Positions 23,829-35,400 of a stretch of DNA of 64,000 bases are shown one piece after another (within the stretch, counting starts at the first letter, position 1; each line of letters opens with the position of its first letter). Source of the DNA: Persicaria tinctoria (taxonomy: Eukaryota > Streptophyta > Magnoliopsida > Caryophyllales > Polygonaceae); assembly GCA_037127255.1 (NCBI GenBank), contig JBANSL010000013.1, positions 12,978,688-13,042,687 on the forward strand. Direction: 5' to 3'. The notes below the pieces were generated by a model. It was not told where the DNA came from, made no database searches, and was given only the letters and a program-made list of their open reading frames with translations. Made by a program: the position numbers and the translations under genes.

Positions 23829-24950
23829 ACTGGAGGGAGCGAGTTCCATGGAGCGGAAAGGATCGAAGGAGATCGATCGATCGAAGATGATCTGTACAAG
23901 TCTCCAACAACCGCCGCCGTGCTAGCGGCCATTGAAGGTGCTCGACGAAGATCGATCGGCGATGAGGTGATCCGAATTTGATCTCGGCCGGCGGATTGCA
24001 CAACGGAGCTCGCCTCTCTCATGGTTGCCGCCATTGAAGGCTCCTAATTTTCGATTTCATGTTGGAATTTGCCTAATTGATAGGGATCGAAGATTTTTAT
24101 TTTGCCTCCACTCCTGTGTTGCAGTAATTCGTGGTGCTGAGAGCAGTTTGTGAGCAATTTCGGTTCAACTCCTGTGTTGATGGTGGAGACCAATTCAATT
24201 GGTGGAAGAAAAGGAGGCGACAGATCGGGTTTGGAACAGGTGGGGATTCGTCGAACTCCTCGTCTTCGATTACTATCTCCGAGCTTCGATTGTAAGGGAG
24301 CTTCTAAATTCAAGGGATCTTAAATGAATCTCCGATTTGATCGGATGCGTGCCTTCCACTGCCGCCACGACCACCGTGGCCCGAGATCCGACGGTGGCGA
24401 TCAGATCCGGCCACCAAATGTGCAGTTTTAGAAGGATTGTTGAATTCACATATTCTTGACAGTAGTTGCAATTGGCTTGATTTGCAATTGGCTTGATTGG
24501 GATTGTGGTTTTATTGAATTGGGTTGGATGAGTGCTACACTGCTACGGCATGTATTGCATAATGCTCTTTTTTGATTCTTGGGGATTTAGAGATTGATAC
24601 AAGTAAGGACAGAGGAGGAAGAGGATGTATGTTGTTTATCAGAACTTTTCACAGGTGGGTGGTGTTCAGTGTTCAGTGTTCAGTTGTTTTGTCATCTTAC
24701 AGCAGGTGCTCTAGTTCTACTGTGTAATTACATAATTCATGTGGTGGTGGTGTGTTGTTCATAATTGGCTAAATCTCCTGTATTATGGAATTGATTGAAC
24801 CCAATCCAAAATAGCTGATCATAAAATATGTCAAATTCATATGCAGGGCTAAAACTTTTAATCAAGAGGGCTTTTGGGTGGTGATGTGGATGTTTTGATT
24901 TTATTTCTTTGAATCCAAAAAGGGGCTAATGAGTATTTGATTACACAGTA
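23829..24950. other. Left arm of the inserted element, no gene supported
   Basis: A G+C-richer stretch to about 24,420, with short frames on both strands but no recognisable protein, then plain AT-rich sequence to 24,950. It could be a captured first exon or 5' leader, since G+C-rich ends are common in Mutator elements, but I see no homology. Confidence 0.4.
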
Positions 24951-26332
24951 AAATGAGTCACTTTATAAAAGATTAAACTAGTTAATTGAAATGGTATGAA
25001 TCACTTTATAAAAGATTATAATCACCGAATGACGTTATAATCTCTATAAAAATTAGAGAGGTATAGACACTGTAATCAAAATAAAAACATATCATAGACA
25101 TTGTAATCAAATAAAAACAAGGTCATAGATATTGTAATCACTATAAAAACAGGATTATAGACACTGTAACCACTATAAAAACATAGTCATAGACACTGTA
25201 ACCACTATAAAAACATAGTCATAGACACTGTAATCAAAATAAAAAGTGTCATAGCCACTGTCACCACTATAAAAATAAAGTCATAGACACTGTAATCAAA
25301 AGAAAAACTCTATAGACGCTTTAACCAAAATAAAAACAGCTTTATAGACACTGTCACCACTATGAAAAAAGGTTCATAGACACTGTAATCAGAGGAAAAC
25401 CCTAGGAAAAGGGAACAAACCCTATAGGGGCTAATGAGAAGCCAATATTCATGTGGTGACAGTTCTCCTCTAATATATGAATGGGTAAGAGCGCCATAGA
25501 CGCTGTAATCAAAATCAAAACAGAGTCGTAGACACTGTAACCAAAGGAAAACCCTAGGACGAGGGAGCACAAACCCTATAGAGGCTAATAAGAAGCCAAA
25601 ATATAAGTGGTGACAGTTCTCCTCTAATATATGAATGGGTAAGAGCCTAAGAAGGTCATAGACGATGTAACCAAAATAAAATCAAGGTCATAGACACTAT
25701 CACCACTATGAAAAAGGGTCATAGACACTGTAATCAAAGGAAAACCTTAGGAAATTGGAAGCACAAACCCTATAGGGGCTAATGAGAAGTCAAAATACAT
25801 GTGATAACAGTTCTTCTCTAATTTCTAATTTATAGTTTTCTAGATTTTTTTTAAAGTAGTGTCACCATAATTAAAAAAAATTAAAAATGTAACTACTTTT
25901 GTCACCATAATAAAAATAAAGTCATAGATACTGTCACCACTATAAAAACATGATCATAGACATTGTAATCAAAGAGAAATCATATGATAAGGGAAGCACA
26001 ACCCCTATAGGGCCTAATGAGAAGCCAAAATAAATGTGATGGCACTTCTCCTCTAATACATGAATGGGTAAGAGGGTCATAGACATTGTAATCAAAATAA
26101 AAACAGTGTCATAGCCACTGTCACCACTATAAAAACAAAGCAATAGACACTGTAACCAAAAGGAAAACTCTATAGACGCTGTAACAAAAATAAAAACACC
26201 TTTATAGACACTGTCATCACTGTGAAAAAAGGTTCATAGACACTGTAATCAAAGGAAAACCCTAGGAAAAGGGAAGCATAAACCCTAAAGAGGCTAATGA
26301 GAAGCCAAAAGAACATGTGATTTACAGTATGG

Positions 26333-26402
26333 TTTAGGGTTTAGGGTTAAGTCTTTAGGGTTTAGGGCCAAGGCCCTAAACCCTAAATCCTAAACCCTAA
26401 AA
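26333..26402. repeat. Telomere-like TTTAGGG/CCCTAAA palindrome
   Basis: TTTAGGG units in one orientation run into CCCTAAA units in the other through a GGGCCAAGGCCC centre, a head-to-head arrangement. A shorter version lies at 27,322-27,356. It is too short and too symmetric to be a chromosome-end remnant with confidence. Confidence 0.75.
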
Positions 26403-27321
26403 TGTTAAGTATAGTACATTGTTAAGAGATGATTGTTGTCACCAAATGGAAAACCCTAGGACAAGGTAAGCACAAACCCTAAAGGTGCTAATGAGAAGCC
26501 AAAAGATATTAGGTGGACAGTTCTCCTTCAATATATGAATGGGTAAGAGAGCCATATACACTGTCACCACTATAAAAATCGGGTCGTAGGCACTCTCAAC
26601 ACTATGAAAAAAAGGTCATAGATATTGTAATCAAAGGAAACCCTATAGACGTTGTAACCAATATAAAAACAACTTTATAGACACTGTCACCACTATGAGA
26701 AAAGGGCCATAGACACTGTAATCACAGGAAAATCCTAGGAAAAGGGAAGCACAAACCCTATAGGGGCTAATGAGAAGTCAAAAATACATGTGGTGACAGT
26801 TCTTCTCTAATTTCTAATTTATAGTTTTCTAGATTTTTTTTAAAGTAGTGTCACCATAATTAAAAAAAATTAAAAATGTAACTACTTTTGTCACCATAAT
26901 AAAAATAAAGTCATAGATACTGTCACCACTATAAAAACATGATCATAGACATTGTAATCAAAGAGAAATCATATGATAAGGGAAGCACAACCCCTATAGG
27001 GCCTAATGAGAAGCCAAAATAAATGTGATGGCACTTCTCCTCTAATACATGAATGGGTAAGAGGGTCATAGACATTGTAATCAAAATAAAAACAGTGTCA
27101 TAGCCCCTGTCACCACTATAAAAACCAAGTCATATACACTGTAATCAAAAGGAAAACCCTATAGACACTGTAACAAAAATAAAAACAACTTTATAGACAT
27201 TGTCACCACTATGAAAAAAGGTTCATAGACACTGTAATCAAAGGAAAACCCTAGGAAAAGGGAAGTATAAACCCTAAAGGGGCTAATGAGAAGCCAAAAG
27301 AACATGTGATGTACAGTATGG

Positions 27322-27356
27322 TCTAGGGTTTAGGGCCAATGCCCTAAACCCTAAAA
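27322..27356. repeat. Second, shortened telomere-like palindrome
   Basis: Counterpart of 26,333-26,402 in the second 989-bp unit: one and a half TTTAGGG units, a GGGCCAATGCCC centre and two CCCTAAA units. Confidence 0.7.
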
Positions 27357-28010
27357 TGTTAAGTACAGTACGTCGTTAAGAGATGATTGTTGTCACCAAA
27401 TGGAAAACCATAGGACAAGGTAAGCACAAACCCTAAAGGGGCTAATAAGAAGCCAAAATACATTAGGTGGACAGTTCTCTTTCAATATATGAATGGGTAA
27501 GAGAGTCATAGACACTATCACCACTATGAAAACATGGTCATAGACACTGTCACCACTATAAAAACAAGTTCTATACACTGTAACCAAAGGAAAACCCTAT
27601 AGACGTTGTAACCAAAATAAAAATAGGGTTATAGCCGCTGTCACCACTATAAAAACAAGGTCATAGACACTGTAACCAAAGGAAAACCTTTGACAAGGGA
27701 AGCACAAACCCTATAGGGGCTAATGGGAAGCCAAAATATATGTGTGGTAACATGAATTTTTTTCTTTTTACGGGATCACTGTCACCACACTTATCAGCGG
27801 TGACACATGTGTGGTAACATGAAATTTTTTATAGTGGTGAAATTAGGGGCTAATGAGAACCCAAAATACATTCATCACTATAAAAATAAGGCTATAGACA
27901 CTGTCACCACTATAAAAATAGGGTCATAGAAACTGTAATCACACGGACTATCACCACCCTTATCACTGTCACCACTCTTATCAATATTGTCACCACCCTT
28001 ATCATTATCA

Positions 28011-29138
28011 CCAAAGGGTACCAATTAAGTGTTATCACCACCAGTATATCAAGTGAAATAATGACCAACTGCTATTAATAGTGTAACCAAAAACAAAAAA
28101 ACAAGTAATCAAACACAAATCCAACCAATCATATATAAAATACAATCAAAGAAGTAAAAAAAATTAAATTAGTGACAACACGTGCTTTCGCATGACAAGG
28201 ATCTACTAGATAATCACTTTGGAGCATTATACAGAACACTGTCCCTCATCCTTGTGAATTCAAAACTTATATGTCATCAATAAAACAATCAGTTTGGATG
28301 ATTGGATGAACAATGAACCTACTTTTACTGCACAAACTTAACAAAAGCAAGGAGATCAAATGGAGCAGCACCCGTGGAGAGAAAGCTTGGACGATGTAAC
28401 CAACTCGACGAAGCGAGGCGGCCAATTCGAAGCTACAGTCGTCGAAGCTGAGGATTAGAGGCGGCGCACATGAAATTAATGGCACGTAGTGGACAAAACC
28501 AAGCTTATTTAACCGAAGATCCCGTGAGATCTAAACAACCGCAACGAACAGCATCAGCGTACCTTTTGATTTCCATGGCAAATCAAAGGTCGTCGGTGTC
28601 GATTTGGATGAGCTCGAGGAAGGCGACGAGAGGACAATCGGTGGCAACGCTGTAAAAGCAAAGCAAACATCAACCGAGGTTAATCCACTGGTGTCGGAGT
28701 CCGCCAGTCCGCCACTAATCCAGCGTCGGAGAAAACAAATCGACGAGGAATCAATCAAATTCGAGAGGCGAGGAATCGATCAAATTAGATTCGAATTCAG
28801 AAGCTGATATTTCCATCAAAATTTCCATCAAAAACAGATTTCGAAAGGAACAACGAGGCTGAAATTACCAGGAATTCCGGGAAATGTGTCGGTATTGATT
28901 GAGTAATCGGATAAGGGAACGGTGAAGGATTTGATCCCGGAGGTGCAGTACTCGCTTCTTCGATTCTCATGGGAGGGAGAAATACAGAGAAAGAGGAGAA
29001 AGGGCTTAGGATCTAAATGAAACGAAGGATTTGGGGGAAAAATAGGAGGTAGGGGTAGTGTTGGTATTATGAAAGATTTTTGGCCATTTACTAGCAAAAA
29101 AAAAGAGTTTTTAGGCGGCCTTTGGACCAAATTACTTC
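28011..29138. other. Right arm of the inserted element, no gene supported
   Basis: AT-rich to about 28,340, then G+C-richer sequence to about 29,000 with short frames on both strands and no recognisable product. It ends at TTGGACCAAATTACTTC, right before the direct repeat at 29,139. Confidence 0.4.
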
Positions 29139-29270
29139 ATTATATTAGGGATGAATAAACACTAGTAAATCTAGTTCCATATGTAAACTTCTATATAAAG
29201 GGTCCTGAACACCCCCAATAATACATCAATTCCTCGTCTCTTCTCTCTACCTCTCTTTTGCTCTTTATTT
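29139..29270 (+). repeat. 5' LTR, second piece
   Basis: Matches the 3' LTR from 36,845 on: GGGATGAATAAACACTAGTA, then CTATATAAAGGGTCCTGAA (TATA box and start region) and CAATAATACATCAATTCCTC. The LTR end and primer binding site are not clear; similarity fades near 29,265. Confidence 0.8.
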
Positions 29271-29898
29271 TTTTTACGATTGAATCATGTGCCTTTCAGA
29301 TCAATTGATTGATCTATGTAAGCCACTCTATCGGAGAAGACGTTGGCATGATTCAATCACTTTATTCATTCTTTGATTTATTTTAACAATAAGCTTTCAA
29401 ATTTTGATTTACTTTTTCAACCTATTGCATAATCGATCTAGCCTGCATCAATGTTCTTTTAATCCATGAAGCTTCAATCGGGTTTGATTTTTTCGTGGTA
29501 AATTACAGTTTATGTTCCCCGGTTTTTTAATTTGCTGAATTTCGATTTTGACTTGGTGACCCCTGGATTTGAACGAATTAAAGAACATCCTAAAACAAAT
29601 CAAAACCCTGGCTAATTTAATTATTTTTTTTGTGGCTGTTTTCTGCTAGTTTGGGATTTGTGACTTGCGCCGTTATCGTCACCATGCTCCTCGTTGGAGC
29701 ACTGTGGCGCTACCGCCTGCGATCACCGATGACGGGCACCAATTGTGGGAGGTGAGAGGCACTCAACACCTGTGCTCGCTCGGGTTGATTAACGGGCCGC
29801 TCCGGGTTCTTGGTGACCTTGAATCACGGGTTTTGGTTGGGCTTCGCCGCTTCGGTGGCTCCTGGCCCTGGGTTTGTTTTGCAAGGTGCTATTTTAAA
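29271..29898 (+). other. 5' internal part of the LTR element, decayed
   Basis: No clear gag. A short G+C-rich block (29,665-29,880) is open for about 80 residues but not recognisable as Gag. Confidence 0.4.
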
Positions 29899-30669
29899 GG
29901 CAAAACTAATTAAAATACCCTCAAAAATATATCATCAACTTTCAAATATAATAAAAATATTCCGACCTTTAAGGGTGATGGTAATATATTACCCTATGTT
30001 TTCTCACGAGTCAAAAATACTGACAAGAGAGCCTACGTTGAAGTTTTTTTTTTTTTACAAATTAGCACTAAAATTGGGTTTTCTTGATCGGTTTCATTAG
30101 GAAAAAAATAAAACAATAACAAATTAAACCCGAAAAACAAATTGATTCAACCAAACAACTAATCTGGTCAAAATTGCCTCAAATTAACACAACACGACTA
30201 TTGCTAACACCAAACCGACAACAAAACTAAACCAACAACAATCGGAGGGGGAGATTTACCCACCCAAGTCCGTGAACGTGAACAAATCAAATGGAAAGAA
30301 GATGTGAGAGAGACGTGCAACTCAAGATAGTCGACCATGAGGGAGGAAGACTAACATTGAAGAGGAACCATGAGCTACCTGGAAGACAATTAAAGAGGCG
30401 ACTACGGTCCACGGAAGAAGATACGAGGGAAGAAAAGACGTTGGGTATGAGCCGGTCCAACTCTTTATTTTTTTCTTAAGGATATTGTTCAAGAAAACCG
30501 TTGTAAAAAAACCGCGTAGCCTGCCTTGCCAGCATTTTTGACTCGTGAAAAAACTTGTGGTAATATATTACCACTACCTTCAAAGGTCGGGATATTTTTA
30601 TTACATTTGAAAGTTGAGGATATATTTTTACCATGCTCCCAAAGGTGGGGCATTTTAATTAGTTTTACC
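29899..30669. mobile_element. Mutator-type foldback element, 771 bp
   Basis: Long terminal inverted repeats of about 170 bases start GGCAAAACTAATTAAAAT and, from the right end, GGTAAAACTAATTAAAAT. They match on through CATCAACTTTCAAATRTAAT and GGTAATATATTACC. A 9-bp target duplication, TATTTTAAA (29,890-29,898) and TATTTCAAA (30,670-30,678), differs at one base. The 9-bp duplication and long inverted repeats fit a Mutator-like MITE. Only about 400 bases of interior and no transposase. Confidence 0.8.
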
Positions 30670-30815
30670 TATTTCAAAAGAAATGCAGGATTTTTATTTT
30701 ATTTTTTGTTTAATTAATCGATATAGATTTAGTAACATTTAATTCTTTGATTTTTTCTTGTTTTTTTTTTAGTGTTAAAATAAACTAATAGTTTCCTATG
30801 AGCATAGGATTCTAA

Positions 30816-32325
30816 TTTTTTTTTTTTATTAGGAAATAATTCGAGACCGGACAGGCCCAGACCTCGAGAGGCCGACAAAGTCGGCAGACGGCAAGCCGTC
30901 TAAACATACAATAAAGCAAAAGAAAATACAACAAGGAAACAGAATACATTCACCTAATACAACAAAAGAACTACACAAAATAAACCCGGAAAACCCCAGA
31001 CCCTAAGCACACAAGCGGACAAAGCAGCGAGAAGAAGAAGACCCGGCAAGGAGAAGTGGATAGCGAGCGCATGGGACAACATAGCTGACGCGATTTCTCG
31101 CCGCCGGAAAGACGGAAAGCAGAAATCCACGATGGGCAAAGACGACTTCTGGGGAAGTGTGGATCACACGACGTTCCCTCCACCTAGATGAAGGATCTTC
31201 GGAGACCACGAACACCACCAATACGATCACTTCGATCAACCAGGGCCGCAGAACTGCTCCTCAACCGAAACTAACCACGAATCCAACAGACAGAACTCCA
31301 ACCAACCCGAGAAAGTGAAGCACAACCGCGAGAGGACGAAGAGATCACGAATATTCCGGAAATTATTTACGCAAGCGGGATATACGCAAACCCTGAGAAT
31401 TATTTATTATTATTTAAGACTTTTATTTCCATTTTTATTTGTTCCAAATTTCTAAGAGATTTGCCTTGGGCCCGAAGAACAATCCAAAGGCCCAAAGAAA
31501 CAACACTGCCTTGAGAAATCTCAGATCCACATATGCAATTAGCCACCATAAGCCAATCTGGCAGAGGAACGAGACCCCTCTCCGGCGACCACCACTTACG
31601 GAACGAAGGGGCGGAAACAGCAGAGAGGGGAGGGATTACACAACAGCGAACAACCAGGGCCAGAACATTGGTGCTAGCGGCGGAGAGCGAGTTGTGAAGG
31701 TGCGACCGGAGGAGCCGCTTAGCGGAGGAGAAGAAAACCTCTCCAGCGCTAAGGCAGGCAACGACGACAGGGAATCAACCGAGCATCAACCAACCTCCGA
31801 AGAGAACAGAGGCAAGATGCACCGGCGGTAGACGGGAAGCTATGCAAAAACAAATTCCCCAAAGACATGGGTGTTACACAAAATTTGGGCAAAAGCAATT
31901 GAAGAACCAGAGAGAAACATCCCAGGCCAAACAATTGCGTACATGGAGGAATTGATGTGTGAAGAGATTAGAAATAGAGAAGATCCAAGAAATACCAAAG
32001 CCCCAAAATTAATTGGGTTTCGAACAAAAATCGAGGGACGATTTTAGACATGGGCTACTGATGCTTGTTCTTCAACGGGGGGAGCGCTGAACCCAAAGGT
32101 ATGGCGACACCCTAGGGTGCGGAGAAGGCTGGAGGCCGGGTAGAGGCGGCCGAAGCCGGGTTAGAGGCGGCCGAAGCCGAGATAAGGCGGCCGAAGTCGG
32201 ATTAGGGTTCCCGAAGGAGATGTGAGCTCCCGACAAAAGCCGGCGAGGGTTTGTGGAAACGCTCTCAAAGAGAGGGTTTTTTTTGGGAGAGTTTTTTTTA
32301 ATCGTGTATGGGGTTTCGGAGATGT
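30816..32325 (-). mobile_element. Non-autonomous LINE-like retroposon, minus strand, 1.5 kb
   Basis: Flanked by a perfect 15-bp target duplication, AGCATAGGATTCTAA (30,801-30,815 and 32,326-32,340). It begins with a T-run, the poly(A) tail of a minus-strand insertion. The 3' end (AAGTCGGCAGACGGCAAGCC, about 30,877-30,896) is shared with the element at 61,397-62,734. Its 5' end contains TTTGAGAGCG-type leader text and a 21-bp tandem repeat. No reverse transcriptase is present, so it must have been moved by another LINE's enzyme. Confidence 0.88.
32137..32212 (-). repeat. About 20-bp tandem repeat (GGCGGCCGAAGCCG) in the retroposon 5' region
   Basis: Three to four imperfect copies of GAGGCGGCCGAAGCCGGGTTA, strongly G+C-rich against the AT-rich surroundings. 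Confidence 0.8.
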
Positions 32326-32469
32326 AGCATAGGATTCTAATGAATTACTTTTACGCATGCATATCGATGATATTGAATTTCCGGTTTAGATTATCAGATT
32401 TATATATCATTTTTTTTCAATCAATTGAATGAATTTCAATCTCTAAAGTGAAGTGGTTAATCAATCGAT

Positions 32470-35400
32470 TTTGTAGTATCCCATGAAGCGGATAATCTCA
32501 ATCTCTGAAATGATTGAATATCAATCGAAGTTGTAATATCCCCTGCGATTGGATCAATCGGTCGTATCCCCTGAAGTGGATGCTATTTTATTATATCCCT
32601 GAAGTGATAAACGATCGAATTTCATCCCTGTAGTGATGATTTATTTATTTATTTTATTTTTATTATTTTTAATTATTTTTCTTCTCTCGAAGTAGATGAA
32701 TTATCTCCTGAAGTAGATAAAATTGTTAAATTTATATATCATCTCCAGAAGTGGATGAACGAAATCATTTTCCGAAGTAGATGAACGAGCGCATCTCCCG
32801 AAGTAGATGAATGATAAATTGATCTCATCCCCGAAGCGATGAAACGATAAATCTCATCCCCACCGAGATAATCAAGCCGATAAATTTCATCCCTGTAGTG
32901 ATGAAATTGTATTTATTATTTATGTTTATTTATTTTTTATGTATGTTATTTAAATTATATTTGCTTAATCCTCATCTCCCGAAGTAGATGAACGGAACAT
33001 CTCCTGAAGTAGATGTGAACGATTGAAAATCATCCCCGTAGTGATGATTTTTTTATTTTATTTTTTTTAGTTTTATTATTCATTTCAATTTGTATTTTTT
33101 TGTCTCCAGAAGTAGACAAACTTTATCTCCCGAAGTAAATATAAATTGTTAAATTTGCATATCATCCTGTAGTAGATGGTTTCGATCTCCAACAGTCTCC
33201 AGAAGTAGACGAACATGTATTTGTGGGGATGTTTACTTTCTTGTCACCAGAAGTTGACAATATATTAATTTTATTTCATTTATTTATGTTTTTTTATAGT
33301 TTTATCAATTATATCAACTATTTATTTATTTATTTATCATTATCTCTTGAAATATATAAAGGCGTCCCTGAAGTGGATGGACACATAATCATAAATCATT
33401 CATGTAGTAACGACAATCATCTCCTGAAAAGTTGTATATGAAAAGGAAATTCATAAAATGTCTCTCTCTCATCAATACAAATTTGTCCTTGAAGTGACAA
33501 TATTCATTTCCTGAAGTAAATAAATGATAAGAGATATATTGTATATCCTCATAAAGATTATTTAAAATCATACCCAGAAGTGTATGAGCTTTATTTTAAA
33601 GTTGCACAAATACCCAGAAGTGTAGAAATTAAAGTGAATGTATACAAGTTGTCTTCTCCCTAAAGTGAGTAATAATCGATCATACCATTTCTTGAAGAAT
33701 ATGGACAATGTTTATATGACAACTGACTATATTTTTGAATTGCAACTTATCATCTTTTGGAGTGTATGATCGAAATATACATAATAGAGATTAATTGTCA
33801 CTCGAAGTTGACAAATGAATCATTTTATGCATAAAATCATTTTTTGAAGAAAATGATAAATTGACAAGTTTTTTCTCATGGCTCCACCTGAAGTGGACAA
33901 ATACAATTTTGTTTTATTTATTTATTTGTTTTTTTTATTCATTGCTTTATATAGAATAAAATTATTATGATTTTACTTATTGTAATTCAAAGTTCAAAGT
34001 GTTTCCCGAAGAAACTACTTACCATGAGTGTCTAATGCGGAGTTTTGTTTGGCAAATGAACATTTGGGAGAAAGGTTTACCACAATCCCGTAGATTGTGA
34101 AGTTTTTCAACACCAACCTAAGAGCCTGAAGACTCTACTGGTGGATTTTTATTAACTCCTGAAGAGTAAAGAATATTTTATGAACTCTAGAAGAGTAAAG
34201 GATTTCACAAACTCTAAAAGAGTATATGTTCCTAATTTTATCATTTGTACTCCTGAAGAAGTACATGGAATGTGGGTTTTATCATATTCAGAACTATTTT
34301 TGTTTGGTTGATACACCCCATAAAAGTAACCACATAATACGATCCGGGTAAAAAGGCCACTTCCTGACTATCCTCTAAGCATTGCCTGAAGCATGCCCCT
34401 CCAGTAGAGGGTGTCAAAGAGGTTATGGTTAAGCGCTTGACCAAAGTTATTGTTGTGGCTTATAGCTAGGTCTGTTATACGGTTAATTCTAAATGTCTTG
34501 AAGAACATTATAAATGAATCATACCTGAAGTATGACATCAACGAAAGTTCTGACAATACCCATTCAGTGACATCTAAATTAAATAAATGGATCACCATAT
34601 ACAAAGTTCAATGGTTGAATATTATGGTTTATAAGTGTCAAACAAATTTGAAAACCCAAAGTTTTCTCAAACAATCATGAATGGAAAATCATGATGAATA
34701 CCATATAGCTCCAAAAGAGCATTGATCTTGTTACCTGAAGTAACAAATGACACATACGTATGAATTGACATGGTATTGAACACCAATATCTCATATGACT
34801 AGCCAGAAGCAAGTCTTATAGAAATGAGAATGTATATATGCATGGTTTATTTGACACTCATTTATCTCATTGAAACTTATCACTAACCAGAAGTTAGTTG
34901 ACCATAAAATATTTTTCTTTGTGTCATTCGGTCACTCATGTGAATCGATGATGGGCGGGATGATTGAAATTCACATAAAACACCCACGAAATAGGACTAG
35001 AAGGTCATAGGACCCGAAGATCCTCTATAAGGGTGATCGAACATATATGGTCTATCATCTTGGCAAAATCAACAATAAGATCATCTATATTCAAAGTAAA
35101 TGCAAAGTCTCTAATGTCTCTTGAATGGATTCAATGAGATAACTACGAAACATTATCATATCGTCCAGTGTAATTCCAATATTACAGACACCTTAACACT
35201 TTGGTCATATGAAACATAAGGTAGAGAATGTTAACAAACACATTGTTGAGCATACGGTAGCTCACGACAACCCAGAAGAGTCGCTGGTCAAATGGGCCCA
35301 TGCATGTTTGCATTTCGAATTTGAAACAATAACATCTCTCTAATTATCTCCAGAAGAGAGCTTGTCATTCAAAGGTTTTGAATGAGCAACATATGTTCTA

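Larger units (their letters stand above)
25741..27660. repeat. Tandem duplication with 989-bp offset inside the minisatellite
   Basis: Matching landmarks: TCTCTAATTTCTAATTTATAG at about 25,816 and 26,805, and ACATGTGAT at 26,313 and 27,302, both offset by 989. After the telomere-like block the offset falls to 953 because that block is 36 bases shorter in the second copy. The edges are approximate. Confidence 0.85.
24951..28010. repeat. Minisatellite core: TCATAGACACTGTAATCA-type repeats
   Basis: Dozens of irregular copies of a roughly 30-40-base unit built from GTCATAGACACTGT(AA/CA)CCACTATAAAAA run across 3 kb. Locally the period is 32 bases (25,181 and 25,213). They alternate with a longer phrase (GGAAGCACAAACCCTATAGG, CTAATGAGAAGCCAAAA, TCTAATATATGAATGGGTAAG) that recurs about every 250 bases, giving a higher-order pattern. 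Non-coding. Confidence 0.9.
23573..29138. mobile_element. Large non-autonomous element (Mutator-like?) inserted in the 5' LTR
   Basis: It interrupts the LTR and is flanked by an ATTATATTAGG direct repeat (up to 11 bp; 9-11 bp fits Mutator). The two ends share a weak inverted similarity (TTTTTTTTTGCTA near each end, offset by about 33 bases), so the inverted repeats are degenerate or internal. G+C-richer ends (23,680-24,420 and 28,340-29,000) enclose an AT-rich minisatellite core. No transposase is visible. The class is uncertain; the insertion itself is clear. Confidence 0.6.

Noticed and set aside
24951..28010. Regular repeats with short unique spacers, superficially CRISPR-like
   Set aside because: Unit length and sequence vary, spacers are themselves repeated, and this is plant nuclear DNA. 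It is a minisatellite.
29665..29913. 82-residue frame with G+C-rich codons in the LTR element
   Set aside because: No Gag motif or zinc knuckle, and it runs into the Mutator-type element; not supportable as a gene.
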